A program made the position numbers and the translations under genes. A DNA stretch of 64,000 nt from Blautia sp. (lineage in GTDB: Bacteria; Bacillota; Clostridia; Lachnospirales; Lachnospiraceae), in NCBI GenBank assembly GCA_021772055.1, contig JAETNR010000005.1:1-64000 (forward strand). Reading direction: 5' to 3'. Each line of letters starts with the position of its first letter. Position 1 is the first letter of the stretch. This document shows positions 25,452 through 34,409 of the stretch, piece after piece. The notes beneath the pieces are model-generated. The model was not told the origin of the DNA, did no database searches, and saw nothing but the letters and a program-made list of their open reading frames with translations.

Positions 25452-26723
25452 TTAATCCCGGGCTGCGGCAGAGTAAACAATATTTCCGCCGCAAAGTGTA
25501 TAGTGGATTTTTCCCTGAAGCTTCCTTCCTTTAAATGGCGTATTGGAGGATTTGGACGCAAAGGTTTCCGGTACCCACTCTTCTTCCGGGTTAAAAATAA
25601 TCAGGTCCGCAGGAGCATTTAGTTCAATGGAGCCTCCGGGAAGGTGATAAAGCTCTGCAGGATTAACGGTCATCTTTTCCAAAAGTTCCATAAGAGTCAG
25701 GTATCCCGGTTTTACCAGAGACGTGATCCCCAGGCTGAAGGCAGTTTCCAGTCCGATAATGCCGCTTGGAGCCTGGGTAAGGGGCCTTGATTTTTCTTCA
25801 GAGCTATGGGGAGCGTGGTCCGTTGCAATCAGGTCAATGGTTCCGTCCCGAAGTCCTTCAATAATGGCCTGCCTGTCTTTTTCCGTGCGCAGAGGCGGGT
25901 TCATTTTAGCCAGGGTACCGTGAATTCGTACCGCATCCTCTGTAAGGGTAAAATGGTGGGGCGTTGCCTCTGCATGGATGTTGGCTCCCAGGGCTTTTGC
26001 AGTGCGGACAAGTGTCACGGAATTTCCGGAGCTGATATGCTGGATTACCGTATGTGCGCCGGAATGAAGGGCAAGCATACAGTCACGGGCAACTAAAACC
26101 TCCTCTGCCATGGCGGGGGAGCCGCCGATTCCAAGGTCACGGGAAACCTTTCCCTGATTGATTCCGTTGTTTGTGATAAAGTCCGGATCTTCCTCATGGA
26201 GGCTGATGGGAAGCCCGAGAGCAGCCGCTCTTTCCATGGCTCTGTAGCAGAGAACAGCATCCTTTAAAGGAATTCCGTCATCCGTAAAACCGCAGGCGCC
26301 GGCCTCCTTCAGCTCCTCCATGGAGGTCAGTTCCTGTCCCTGAAGCTTGCGGGAAACAGCGGCTGTCTGGTAAATGCGGATGGATTCCTCTTTCCCTCTT
26401 TTTAGAATATCTGCTAAAACAGGAACAGAATCTACGACAGGAGAGGTATTGGCCATACAGATAACAGAGGTAAAGCCGCCTTTTGCTGCAGAGCGGGCTC
26501 CTGTATGGATGTCCTCCTTATAAGTAAATCCCGGGTCACGGAAATGGACATGGGTGTCCACAAGGCCGGGGGCGATGGTAAGCCCTTCGGCGTCCAGAAC
26601 TTCCTCCTGCCCATCCGGGGAAAGAAAGCCTATTTCCCGGATGATGCTGTTTTCTATACGGATATCTGCTTTTTTAATTTCTTTTGTTCGTGGATTCACG
26701 ATGGTACCATTTTTTATGATCAT
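25452..26723 (-). CDS. pyrC: Dihydroorotase
   Basis: A 423-residue class I dihydroorotase that makes dihydroorotate in pyrimidine synthesis. The metal-binding DTHVHFRDPG is at about residues 57-66. The substrate-contact pattern (TYKEDIHTGARSAAKGGFTS), the CMANTSPVVD motif, later His ligands (LHEEDP, QHISS) and catalytic Asp (LIATDHAPHS) are all present. Start ATG 26723 follows AAGGAGAATT; an in-frame extension upstream has no site. It stands alone without pyrB/pyrD neighbours, so it may also serve as a salvage or spare copy. Confidence 0.93.
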   Translation of the reverse strand: MIIKNGTIVNPRTKEIKKADIRIENSIIREIGFLSPDGQEEVLDAEGLTIAPGLVDTHVHFRDPGFTYKEDIHTGARSAAKGGFTSVICMANTSPVVDSVPVLADILKRGKEESIRIYQTAAVSRKLQGQELTSMEELKEAGACGFTDDGIPLKDAVLCYRAMERAAALGLPISLHEEDPDFITNNGINQGKVSRDLGIGGSPAMAEEVLVARDCMLALHSGAHTVIQHISSGNSVTLVRTAKALGANIHAEATPHHFTLTEDAVRIHGTLAKMNPPLRTEKDRQAIIEGLRDGTIDLIATDHAPHSSEEKSRPLTQAPSGIIGLETAFSLGITSLVKPGYLTLMELLEKMTVNPAELYHLPGGSIELNAPADLIIFNPEEEWVPETFASKSSNTPFKGRKLQGKIHYTLCGGNIVYSAAARD

Positions 26724-26822
26724 AAATGAATTCTCCTTGATTTTCTGGAAATGTTTCGTGCTGAAACCAGTATAGAGAATCTTAAGAGGGGCTGTCAAGG
26801 AAAAAATTAGTGCTTTTGGGAA

Positions 26823-26851
26823 TTGACAAATCCAGTACTATCCTTTACAAT
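26823..26851 (+). promoter_or_regulatory. Promoter of the ABC-F leader
   Basis: TTGACA at 26823 and TACAAT at 26846 have a 17-bp spacer, giving a transcript start near 26858 and a leader of about 300 nt before the ABC-F gene. Confidence 0.85.
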
Positions 26852-26866
26852 GATATTCAGATTTGT

Positions 26867-27006
26867 GAGAGGGGTGAAAGGATGAAGAGATAATTTACTT
26901 TTGAAAACATGAAGCTTATTATTTGCAGTATTTTTGTTTCCCAGAGACAAATACTGCTTAGTCATGTTGCCAAAAGTGGATTATGTCTTCATAACCCCTC
27001 TTTTTT
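26867..27006 (+). promoter_or_regulatory. Transcription attenuator leader of the ABC-F gene
   Basis: In order: a ribosome-binding site GAGGGGTGAAAGG; a three-codon ORF (26882-26893); a hairpin GCAGTATTTTTGT / ACAAATACTGC (26925-26957); and an intrinsic terminator GG-A-TTATG-TCTT-CATAA-CC with a T-run (26978-27006). The uORF segment (GGGGT plus ATGAAGAGATAAT) is close to the reverse complement of the terminator hairpin, so the two can pair as alternatives. This is the layout expected of ribosome-controlled attenuation in front of an antibiotic resistance gene. The rest of the 434-bp gap, 27007-27157, holds a small ATGGTTC/GGAACCAT hairpin around a run of 12 T and nothing else clear. Confidence 0.75.
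26882..26893 (+). CDS. Three-codon upstream ORF (Met-Lys-Arg-stop)
   Basis: ATG AAG AGA TAA lies directly behind GAGGGGTGAAAGG, a good ribosome-binding site, in the leader of the ABC-F gene. Very short uORFs are known in attenuated ABC-F leaders, where a drug-stalled ribosome changes RNA folding. Whether it is translated cannot be seen. Confidence 0.55.
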   Translation: MKR

Positions 27007-27157
27007 GATGCATAGATGTGGTACGGGTGCTTTGGATACAAGCGCCGGCGGAAAAGAGCATATCAGACAGATGGAAGGTTATGACACAGAATTCGGGATC
27101 ATTTGGCAGCAGATGGTTCTTTTTTTTTTGGAACCATGGGAAGAAAGGATGAGGTAA

Positions 27158-28684
27158 ATGGCACAGATTTGTGTATCAGATCTTACATTTTGTTATGAGG
27201 GAAGCTTTGCTCCTGTTTTTGAAAATGTCTCTTTTTCGGTGGATACCAACTGGAAGCTGGGGTTTATCGGCAGGAACGGAAAGGGAAAAACCACATTTCT
27301 AAACCTTTTGCTTGGAAAATATGAATATGAGGGAAGCATTGCCGCATCAACGGTTTTCGATTACTTTCCTTATAAGATTTCTCCCGGAGACTTTGAAAAA
27401 TGCAGTGCGGATTTTTATGAAAAGCTAAAACCGGGATGCGAATTTTGGAGGGTGGTATGTGAGCTTGAGAAGCTGGAGGCTGACGGGGAGATTTTGTACA
27501 GGCCTTTTTGTACATTAAGCCATGGAGAACGGACGAAGGTGATGCTTGCAATTTTGTTTTCCGGGGAAAATGATTTCCTTCTGATCGACGAGCCCACCAA
27601 CCATCTGGATCAGGCATCCAGAGAAATCGTAAAGAAATATCTCAGGCAGAAAAAAGGCTTTATTCTGGTATCCCACGACCGGGATCTTCTGGATGCCTGT
27701 GTAGATCATGTTCTGGTCTTAAATCGATGTTCTATAGAGATTCAGGCCGGGAATTTTTCCAGCTGGTGGGAAAACAAAAGCCGAAAGGATGTATTTTCTC
27801 AAAGTGAGAATGAGAAGCATAAAAAAGAGATTGAAAAGCTGAAAAAAGCCTCTGCGCAGACAAGGCAGTGGGCTGAGAAAAGTGAAGCGGGTAAGATTGG
27901 GTTTGACCCTATCAAGGATCCGGGACACGGAGGAAGAAGAGCCTATATCGGAGCAAAAACAAAGAAAATGCAAAGCCGCGTTAAGCAGATCGAGCAGCGC
28001 ATGGACCGTGAGATCCAGGAGAAGGAAGGACTCCTGATGGATCTGGAAATTCCGGCGGATCTCAGGCTGATCCCTTTGGAACATTACAAAAAGACACTGA
28101 TCCAGGCAAAAGAGTATGGAATACAATACCCGGAGGCCAGCCTTCCTGTTTTTTCGGATCTTACGCTGGAGCTGCACCAGGGAGAGCGGATTTTTCTTAA
28201 CGGAAAAAACGGGTGCGGCAAATCAAGCCTGATAAAAGCCATTCTGGCACATGTATCAGGAGATGCAGGGGAACGTAGGGGGATGATAGAAACAGGAACG
28301 CTTATGACAGCCCCCAATCTGGTGATTTCCTATGTAAATCAGGATACTTCTTTTTTGAAGGGGAATATCAGGAGTTTTTGTAAAGAAAGAAATCTGGAGG
28401 AGAGTCTGTTCTTTGCAATTCTGCGGCAGCTTGATATGGAAAGGGAGCAGTTTGCCAAAAATATGGAGGATTTTTCCGAGGGCCAGAAGAAAAAGGTTCT
28501 GATGGCAGCCAGCCTGATGGCTCCTGCGCATGTATATATCTGGGATGAACCGCTGAATTATATTGATGTTTTTTCCAGGATGCAGGTGGAAAAACTGATT
28601 CTTACCTATCAGCCAACCATGCTGATCGTGGAGCATGATGTTCGATTCAGGGAGAAGCTTGCTACTTCTGTGATCGACCTGTAG
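27158..28684 (+). CDS. ABC-F ribosomal protection protein, Lsa family
   Basis: A 508-residue cytosolic protein with two ATPase domains and no membrane segments. Walker A sites are GRNGKGKTT (about 39) and GKNGCGKSS (about 347). Signatures are LSHGERTK and FSEGQKKK; Walker B regions are LLIDEPTNHLD and YIWDEPLNYIDV. The charged linker between them (about 190-310) is the antibiotic resistance domain that reaches the peptidyl-transferase centre. The N-terminus (WKLGFIGRNGKGKTTFLNL) and IWDEPLNYIDVFSRMQ are typical of Lsa-type proteins, which give resistance to lincosamides, streptogramin A and pleuromutilins. Start ATG 27158 follows AGGATGAGG. The attenuator leader supports drug-inducible expression. 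Resistance itself is inferred. Confidence 0.88.
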   Translation: MAQICVSDLTFCYEGSFAPVFENVSFSVDTNWKLGFIGRNGKGKTTFLNLLLGKYEYEGSIAASTVFDYFPYKISPGDFEKCSADFYEKLKPGCEFWRVVCELEKLEADGEILYRPFCTLSHGERTKVMLAILFSGENDFLLIDEPTNHLDQASREIVKKYLRQKKGFILVSHDRDLLDACVDHVLVLNRCSIEIQAGNFSSWWENKSRKDVFSQSENEKHKKEIEKLKKASAQTRQWAEKSEAGKIGFDPIKDPGHGGRRAYIGAKTKKMQSRVKQIEQRMDREIQEKEGLLMDLEIPADLRLIPLEHYKKTLIQAKEYGIQYPEASLPVFSDLTLELHQGERIFLNGKNGCGKSSLIKAILAHVSGDAGERRGMIETGTLMTAPNLVISYVNQDTSFLKGNIRSFCKERNLEESLFFAILRQLDMEREQFAKNMEDFSEGQKKKVLMAASLMAPAHVYIWDEPLNYIDVFSRMQVEKLILTYQPTMLIVEHDVRFREKLATSVIDL

Positions 28685-28775
28685 CTGTGCTCTGCCTGCT
28701 GCCGGCGAAATGGCAATGATGATTTCATAGCCCGGAAAATGCTTTCGGGCTTGTATGGAGAGGAGAGAGGATAAA

Positions 28776-30515
28776 ATGACAAAAGTTTCCGCTTATATAC
28801 GGAAATACTGGTATATGTATGCGGCTGCCCTGATCTGTATGGTGATCCAGGTAGGGCTGGATATGGTATCGCCCCAGGTAACGGCGCGTCTTATTGACGA
28901 TGTACTGGGAAAAGGAAAAACAGGGCTTCTTCCGGGGCTTTTGCTGATGATCTTTATCATCGGTACAGGCAGGGCACTGTTTGGATACTGGAAGGAATTT
29001 CTTTTTGACAAAACTGCTTCGCGGATCGGAAACGGAATCCGCCAGACCCTGTTTACCCACATCCAGGGGCTTTCTGTGGATTATTTTGACAGGACAAACA
29101 CAGGAGAGCTGATGTCAAGAGTGAAGGATGATGTGGATAAAATATGGAATGCAGTGGGATATGTGGGGATGCTTGTTCTGGAAGTGACCATCCATACTTC
29201 CATTATTCTGGTGTGTATGTTCCGCCTGAACAGAGAATTGTTTATTATTCCTGTGATCGCCATGCCTCTTGTGGCGGTTACGGCCATTATCCTGGAGAAC
29301 CGTCTTGGGAAGGTTTATGAAGAAATCAGCGAAGAAAATGCAGTGCTGAACACTGTGGCTCAGGAAAACATTTCCGGGGTACATACAGTCAAGGCTTTTG
29401 CCAGAGAACCCTTTGAGATCAAAAAGTTTTTATCCCATAACCAGCGGTACTATGAGCTGAATATGAAGCAGTCCAAAGTATTAATGCGCTATCAGCCGCT
29501 GTTCCAGCTTGTGAGCAGGCTGCTTCCTATTATTGCAGTCATTTACGGTGGCTTCCTCGTGATCGACGGAAGTATTACCCTTGGAACCCTTGGAGCTTTT
29601 TCGGAATACTGTACCAACATTGTGTGGCCCATGGAAATGTTGGGCTGGCTTTTGAATGACCTTGCCTCCGGCGTGGCTTCCAACGGGAAGATTCAGAAAA
29701 TTTTTGCACAGCAGTCTGCGATTCCGGAGCCGGAATCCCCGGTTTCTTTAAAACAGCCGGAGAATGCCTCCCTGGAATTTGACCGCGTAACCTGGAAGGT
29801 AGAGGATAAAACCATCCTGAAAGAGGTTTCCTTTACCCTGGAACCGGGGAAGACCCTTGGAATCATGGGGGCAACAGGTTCCGGAAAGACATCCCTCGTA
29901 CAGCTTCTGATGCGGCTTTTTGACGTGACAGAGGGGGAAATCCGTATTGGAGGAATTGATATCCGCAGGCTTTCCCTGGAAGAGCTGCGCAGATTTGCCG
30001 CTCCGGTTTTGCAGGATGTGTTTCTGTTTTCAGATACCGTGAGAGCCAATATCAGCATGGGGTGTAAGGAACAGCCTTCCGATGAGGAAATCTGGAGGGC
30101 ACTGAAAGATTCCTGTGCAGAGGAATTTATCCGGGAGTTAAAGGAGGGGCTGGATACGCTGATCGGAGAGCGGGGAATCGGTCTGTCCGGCGGACAGAAA
30201 CAGAGAATCAGTATGGCCAGGGCTTTTGTGAGGCATGCACCTCTTCTCATTCTGGATGATTCCACTTCGGCGCTTGACATGGAAACTGAAAGGGAGATCC
30301 AAAGTCTCCTTGCAGAGAAAAAAGGCCAGACCAGCCTGATCATTGCCCACAGGATTTCTGCAGTATGCCATGCGGACGAGATTATTGTCCTGGAGGAGGG
30401 AAAGGTGAAAGAGCGGGGAACCCACAGGCAGTTAATGGAAAAAAAAGGTTATTACTACGAAACGTATCTGTCCCAGTACGGAGCAGAAGAGGGGAGGGAA
30501 GAAAAATGTCTGTAA
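28776..30515 (+). CDS. Heterodimeric ABC exporter, subunit with degenerate Walker B
   Basis: A 579-residue type IV exporter half: six membrane helices (residues 15-300), then the ATPase domain with Walker A GATGSGKTS (about 364) and intact signature LSGGQKQRI. The Walker B is LLILDDSTSALD, with Asp where the catalytic Glu should be. Such a change marks one half of heterodimeric exporters (LmrCD/BmrCD/TM287-288 group). Start ATG 28776 follows AGGAGAGAGG. Its last codons overlap the partner gene by 10 bp. Likely role: export of drugs or lipids together with the next protein. Confidence 0.92.
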   Translation: MTKVSAYIRKYWYMYAAALICMVIQVGLDMVSPQVTARLIDDVLGKGKTGLLPGLLLMIFIIGTGRALFGYWKEFLFDKTASRIGNGIRQTLFTHIQGLSVDYFDRTNTGELMSRVKDDVDKIWNAVGYVGMLVLEVTIHTSIILVCMFRLNRELFIIPVIAMPLVAVTAIILENRLGKVYEEISEENAVLNTVAQENISGVHTVKAFAREPFEIKKFLSHNQRYYELNMKQSKVLMRYQPLFQLVSRLLPIIAVIYGGFLVIDGSITLGTLGAFSEYCTNIVWPMEMLGWLLNDLASGVASNGKIQKIFAQQSAIPEPESPVSLKQPENASLEFDRVTWKVEDKTILKEVSFTLEPGKTLGIMGATGSGKTSLVQLLMRLFDVTEGEIRIGGIDIRRLSLEELRRFAAPVLQDVFLFSDTVRANISMGCKEQPSDEEIWRALKDSCAEEFIRELKEGLDTLIGERGIGLSGGQKQRISMARAFVRHAPLLILDDSTSALDMETEREIQSLLAEKKGQTSLIIAHRISAVCHADEIIVLEEGKVKERGTHRQLMEKKGYYYETYLSQYGAEEGREEKCL

Positions 30516-32284
30516 ATGCAGTGAAAGAGGATGAGCAGCTGACCCAGGTGGCTCAGAGAGTTACACTGTTTCGGCTTCTTCGCTATTTGCTGGGTTATAA
30601 GAAACAGATTGCTGCTGTTCTTGTGATGATGGGAATCAGCATTGGGATCATTCTGGCCAATCCTCTGCTGATTGAGCGTGCAATCGATGTCTATATTGCA
30701 AAGAAAGATGCCCACGGGCTTGTGCGGCTTGGAATTTTTGCAGTGTGCCTGAATGTTCTGCTGATCCTGCTTATTAAGGCCAGAATGTATCTGATGGCAA
30801 AAATCTCAAATCAGGTACTGCTGGTCATCCGGCAGGAACTGTACACCCACATTCAGACCCTGGGTTTTTCCTTTTTTAACAGCAGGCCTACGGGAAAAAT
30901 CCTGGCAAGGGTGATCGGAGATGTAAACTCTTTAAAGGATGTGCTGACAAATTGTGTGACCACCCTGATTCCGGAGTTTCTGACGATCTGTGCAGTGGTG
31001 GGGATTATGCTTGCCAAGGACTGGAGGCTGGCGCTTGCCGCTCTTTTAAGTATTCCTCTGATGATCGTCGGCGTATGGACGGTCCAGAGCCGGGCACATA
31101 TCCGCTGGCAGATCTATCGGAAAAAAGGGTCGAACATGAATGCTTTTGTACATGAAGATCTGTCCGGCATGCGGGTGGTGCAGAGCTTCTGTGCACAGGA
31201 GCAGACGCAGAAGACGTTCCGTCAGCTTCTGAAGGAGCATGGAGAGGCTTTTGTAAATGCCTGCCGCCTGGCGGACGCTTTCGGCCCGATTGTGGATTTC
31301 TGCTGGGGACTTAGTACCCTGCTCCTTTATTTTGTGGGAGTGAACAGGATTCTGGACGGGCGTTCCAGCATCGGAGTCCTCATTGCCTTCGGGTCCTATA
31401 TTTCCATGTTCTGGCATCCTGTACTGAACCTCAGTAATTTCTATAACCAGCTTATCACCAATCTTGCAGGCGCTGAGCGTATTTTTGAAATCATTGATAC
31501 CCCTGCGGATATTGTAAATCAGGAAAATGCGGTTTCGCTGCCCGGGATTTCGGGAGAGGTGACTTTCTCCCATGTGGACTTTTCTTATGAGGACGGAATT
31601 CCTGTTCTGAAGGATGTGAGTTTTCAGGTGAAACCGGGAGAGCGCATTGCTCTGGTAGGCCCTACGGGAGCAGGGAAAACGACGATCATTAATCTGATCG
31701 CCCGCTTTTTTGACGTAAAGGGCGGCGGGGTGCTGATTGACGGCCGGGATGTGCGGGAGATTACGCTGGAAAGCCTCCGCAGCCGGCTTGGAATCATGAC
31801 CCAGGAAAACTTTTTGTTTTCCGGTACAGTGAAAGAAAATATCCGCTACGGAAAACTGGATGCATCCGATGAAGAAATTATTGCTGCAGCCAAGGCGGTA
31901 CATGCTCATGAATTCATTATGGAAATGGAAAAAGGATATGACACGGTATTGAAGGAGCGGGGCGCCGGATTATCTGTAGGGCAGAAGCAGCTTTTGGCGT
32001 TTGCAAGGACGCTGGTTTCAAAGCCTGCCATCCTGATCCTGGATGAAGCCACCTCAAGCATTGATACCAGAACAGAGCTTCTGGTGCAGGCAGGAATCGA
32101 GACACTTCTAAAGGATCGGACCTCTTTTGTAGTGGCACATCGTTTGTCAACGATTCGAAGCGCAGATCGGATTTTTGTCATTGATGACTGTAAGATTAAG
32201 GAAATGGGAAGCCACTTTGAGCTGATGGAGAAAAAAGGAGCGTATTATCAATTGTATATGGCACAGTTTTCTCAAATTCAGTGA
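30506..32284 (+). CDS. Heterodimeric ABC exporter, partner subunit with variant signature
   Basis: A 592-residue exporter half with six membrane helices and ATPase domain: Walker A GPTGAGKTT (about 386) and canonical Walker B LILDEATSSID with the catalytic Glu. Its signature is LSVGQ rather than LSGGQ. In the dimer, this variant signature would face the Asp-containing site of the partner, giving one degenerate and one working ATP site. Start ATG 30506 lies inside the previous gene behind GGGAGGGAAG. The two genes follow the ABC-F gene by about 90 bp, with only a weak GCCCG/CGGGC hairpin between, so read-through from the drug-controlled leader is possible. Confidence 0.92.
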   Translation: MSVNAVKEDEQLTQVAQRVTLFRLLRYLLGYKKQIAAVLVMMGISIGIILANPLLIERAIDVYIAKKDAHGLVRLGIFAVCLNVLLILLIKARMYLMAKISNQVLLVIRQELYTHIQTLGFSFFNSRPTGKILARVIGDVNSLKDVLTNCVTTLIPEFLTICAVVGIMLAKDWRLALAALLSIPLMIVGVWTVQSRAHIRWQIYRKKGSNMNAFVHEDLSGMRVVQSFCAQEQTQKTFRQLLKEHGEAFVNACRLADAFGPIVDFCWGLSTLLLYFVGVNRILDGRSSIGVLIAFGSYISMFWHPVLNLSNFYNQLITNLAGAERIFEIIDTPADIVNQENAVSLPGISGEVTFSHVDFSYEDGIPVLKDVSFQVKPGERIALVGPTGAGKTTIINLIARFFDVKGGGVLIDGRDVREITLESLRSRLGIMTQENFLFSGTVKENIRYGKLDASDEEIIAAAKAVHAHEFIMEMEKGYDTVLKERGAGLSVGQKQLLAFARTLVSKPAILILDEATSSIDTRTELLVQAGIETLLKDRTSFVVAHRLSTIRSADRIFVIDDCKIKEMGSHFELMEKKGAYYQLYMAQFSQIQ

Positions 32285-32326
32285 TAAGCAGGGAAAAATG
32301 AAGATAGGAAGGAAGATGGTGAGAAT

Positions 32327-33154
32327 ATGAAGATTAAGCTGATTGCCAGCGATCTTGACGGCACTCTTTTGACAGACAAAAAAGAGATTACCCCTTTTAC
32401 CAGAGAAATATTGCAGAAGGCGGCAGAACAGGGGATTTGGTTTGTACCTGCCACAGGCCGTGCCTTTAGCTCCATTCCCGGGGAGGTGCTGACGCTTCCC
32501 AAAACGGAGTATGTGATTACCTCCAATGGGGCTGCCATTTATTCTATTTCAAAGAAAAAGAGGATTTATGAGCGGCTGCTGCAGAGAGAGGCTGTGGAGA
32601 AGGTGCTGAAGCTTCCGATTCCTCCGGAAGCTGCGTTGGAGGCCTTTGTGGAAGGCGTTCCTTATTCGTCTGAGGAATATATTCTTCATGCAGAGGATTA
32701 CGGCGCTACGGAATACGGAGCAGAGTATGTGAGGAAAACCAGAAAAGGCGTGCCGGATATTCGTGCTTTTGTGAAAGAACATGCAGGGAAACTGGACAGC
32801 CTTTCTTTTGTCTGCGCAGACAAAGAAAAAAAAGAGGCATTGCGCCGCTGCCTGGAGCAGGAAGTCCCCGGAGTCTATGTGACTTCTTCGGTTCCCCACA
32901 TGCTGGAAATAGGCAATGAGGATGCGGGAAAAGGAAAAACGCTGAAATATCTTCTGAAGTTTCTGGGGATTTCCTCTAAGGAAGCCATGGCATTCGGGGA
33001 TGCAGATAATGATATTGATATGCTGAAAGAAGCTGCCTATGGCATTGCGATGGAAAACGGAACAGAAAGCTGTAAGCAGGCAGCCTTCTCCATTACAGGC
33101 ACAAATAATGAGGATGGAGTGGCAAGGGCGATTCTTTCCTTGGCAATCGGATGA
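32327..33154 (+). CDS. Cof-type HAD-superfamily phosphatase
   Basis: A 275-residue soluble protein with HAD motif I SDLDGTLLT (about residues 8-16), motif II TSNGA, the Lys of motif III in GKGKTLKYL, and motif IV AFGDADNDIDMLK (about 225). The Cof-type cap domain lies between. Family members dephosphorylate sugar phosphates, flavin or PLP precursors; the specific substrate is unknown. Start ATG 32327 follows GGAAGGAAG. It sits 42 bp after the exporter pair and is followed by a strong terminator. Confidence 0.92.
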   Translation: MKIKLIASDLDGTLLTDKKEITPFTREILQKAAEQGIWFVPATGRAFSSIPGEVLTLPKTEYVITSNGAAIYSISKKKRIYERLLQREAVEKVLKLPIPPEAALEAFVEGVPYSSEEYILHAEDYGATEYGAEYVRKTRKGVPDIRAFVKEHAGKLDSLSFVCADKEKKEALRRCLEQEVPGVYVTSSVPHMLEIGNEDAGKGKTLKYLLKFLGISSKEAMAFGDADNDIDMLKEAAYGIAMENGTESCKQAAFSITGTNNEDGVARAILSLAIG

Positions 33155-33199
33155 TGGATACACCGCCCATTCAAAGTAATAATGCTTTTATTTTATTCT

Positions 33200-33231
33200 G
33201 CCCCGGGAGTATTTTCCCGGGGCGGTTTTTG
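33200..33231 (+). terminator. Intrinsic terminator after the HAD gene
   Basis: GC-rich stem CCCCGGGA / TCCCGGGG with a 6-nt loop, then GCGGTTTTT. It is immediately next to the convergent aldo-keto reductase gene. Confidence 0.88.
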
Positions 33232-33236
33232 TAATA

Positions 33237-34364
33237 TTATGCTTTAAGCTTAGCGTTAAAGTCAGCCATAACTTCGGAAATTTTGATCTGCTGCGGACAG
33301 ACTGCTTCGCAGCTTCTGCAGGCGAGGCAGGCACTCGGGCGCTTCTCTTCCGGAACTGCCTGGAGAGCCATGGGGGCAATGAATCCGCCGCCTGTGAAAG
33401 TATGCTCATTATATAATTTCAGAAGCGCGGGAATGTCCAGTTCCTGAGGGCAGTGGTCTGTACAGTAATGGCAGGCTGTACAGGGAACGCCGTTGACCAT
33501 CTTATCTGCAATGCCCAGAAGTGTTTTCATTTCATTGTCATCTAATGGCTTTTCGGTTTCAAAGGTATGGATATTGTCCTCTACCTGGGCAAAGTTGGAC
33601 ATACCGGAAAGAATCATGGCTACTTCCGGAATGGACTGCAGGAAACGGAATGCCCATGCAGGGATTCCTTCTTCCGGACGGAGAGACTTCAGGGTTTCCG
33701 TATCTTTTTCAGAAAGGGAAGCAAGCCTGCCGCCGCGAAGAGGCTCCATGACCCATACGGGAAGATGATATTCCTTCAGGAGTTCTATTTTTTCTTTGGC
33801 ATTCTGGAAGGACCAGTCTATGTAATTTAGCTGAATCTGGCAGAATTCCATATGCTTGCCGTATTTATCCAGGAAACGCTTCATCACATCATAGCTTCCG
33901 TGTGCGGAGAAACCAAGATGGCGGATTCTGCCGTTTTCCTTCTGCTTCATAAGATACTCAAAAATGCCGTATTTCTCGTCAAGGTATGCGTCAATGTTCA
34001 TCTCGCAGACATTGTGGAACAGATAGAAGTCAAAGTATTCCACGCCGCATTTTACAAGCTGCTTTTCAAAAATTTCTTCTACTTTGTCCATATTGGAAAG
34101 GTCATATCCCGGGAACTTTGTGGCAAGATAGAAACTCTCCCTTGGATATTTGCTTAAGATCTTTCCCATGGCAAGCTCGGAATTACCGCTGTGGTATCCC
34201 CAGGCTGTGTCAAAATAGTTGACACCGTGCCGGATGGCGTATTCTGTCATCTCTGCAGCAGCAGCTTCATCGATGTTGGCATCTCCTTCGCCTGTAACCG
34301 GCAGACGCATGGTTCCCATGCCAAGCTGAGATAATTTTAAATCCTGAAAATTTTTGTAGATCAT
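33237..34364 (-). CDS. Aldo/keto reductase with C-terminal ferredoxin domain
   Basis: A 375-residue protein. The aldo-keto reductase barrel carries catalytic Asp and Tyr in YFDTAWGYHSGNSELA (about 50-65), Lys in LATKFPG and His in YLFHNV. The C-terminus (about 285-370) has two Cys clusters, CTACHYCTDHCP and CLACRSCEAVCP, suited to two [4Fe-4S] centres. Such fusions are common in anaerobic clostridia and probably take electrons from ferredoxin rather than NADPH. The substrate is unknown. It follows a MerR-type gene on the same strand by 45 bp and is presumably controlled by it. Confidence 0.92.
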   Translation of the reverse strand: MIYKNFQDLKLSQLGMGTMRLPVTGEGDANIDEAAAAEMTEYAIRHGVNYFDTAWGYHSGNSELAMGKILSKYPRESFYLATKFPGYDLSNMDKVEEIFEKQLVKCGVEYFDFYLFHNVCEMNIDAYLDEKYGIFEYLMKQKENGRIRHLGFSAHGSYDVMKRFLDKYGKHMEFCQIQLNYIDWSFQNAKEKIELLKEYHLPVWVMEPLRGGRLASLSEKDTETLKSLRPEEGIPAWAFRFLQSIPEVAMILSGMSNFAQVEDNIHTFETEKPLDDNEMKTLLGIADKMVNGVPCTACHYCTDHCPQELDIPALLKLYNEHTFTGGGFIAPMALQAVPEEKRPSACLACRSCEAVCPQQIKISEVMADFNAKLKA

Positions 34365-34409
34365 ATTGATAAACTCCTTTCTATTTTAGAAATCATTATT
34401 TTTAAAAAA

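Noticed and set aside
25331-25534. 67-codon open frame after the metallo-beta-lactamase gene
   Set aside because: It begins inside the terminator hairpin and runs over the end of dihydroorotase on the other strand; no family resemblance.
26909-27157. An 82-codon open frame between the ABC-F promoter and gene
   Set aside because: It has no ribosome-binding site, covers the hairpin and terminator of the attenuator including the T-runs, and its protein looks random. The three-codon ORF upstream is the better leader candidate.
28729-28750. Hairpin GCCCG..CGGGC between the ABC-F and exporter genes as a terminator
   Set aside because: Short stem and no T-run beyond TTGT, so it is unlikely to stop transcription.
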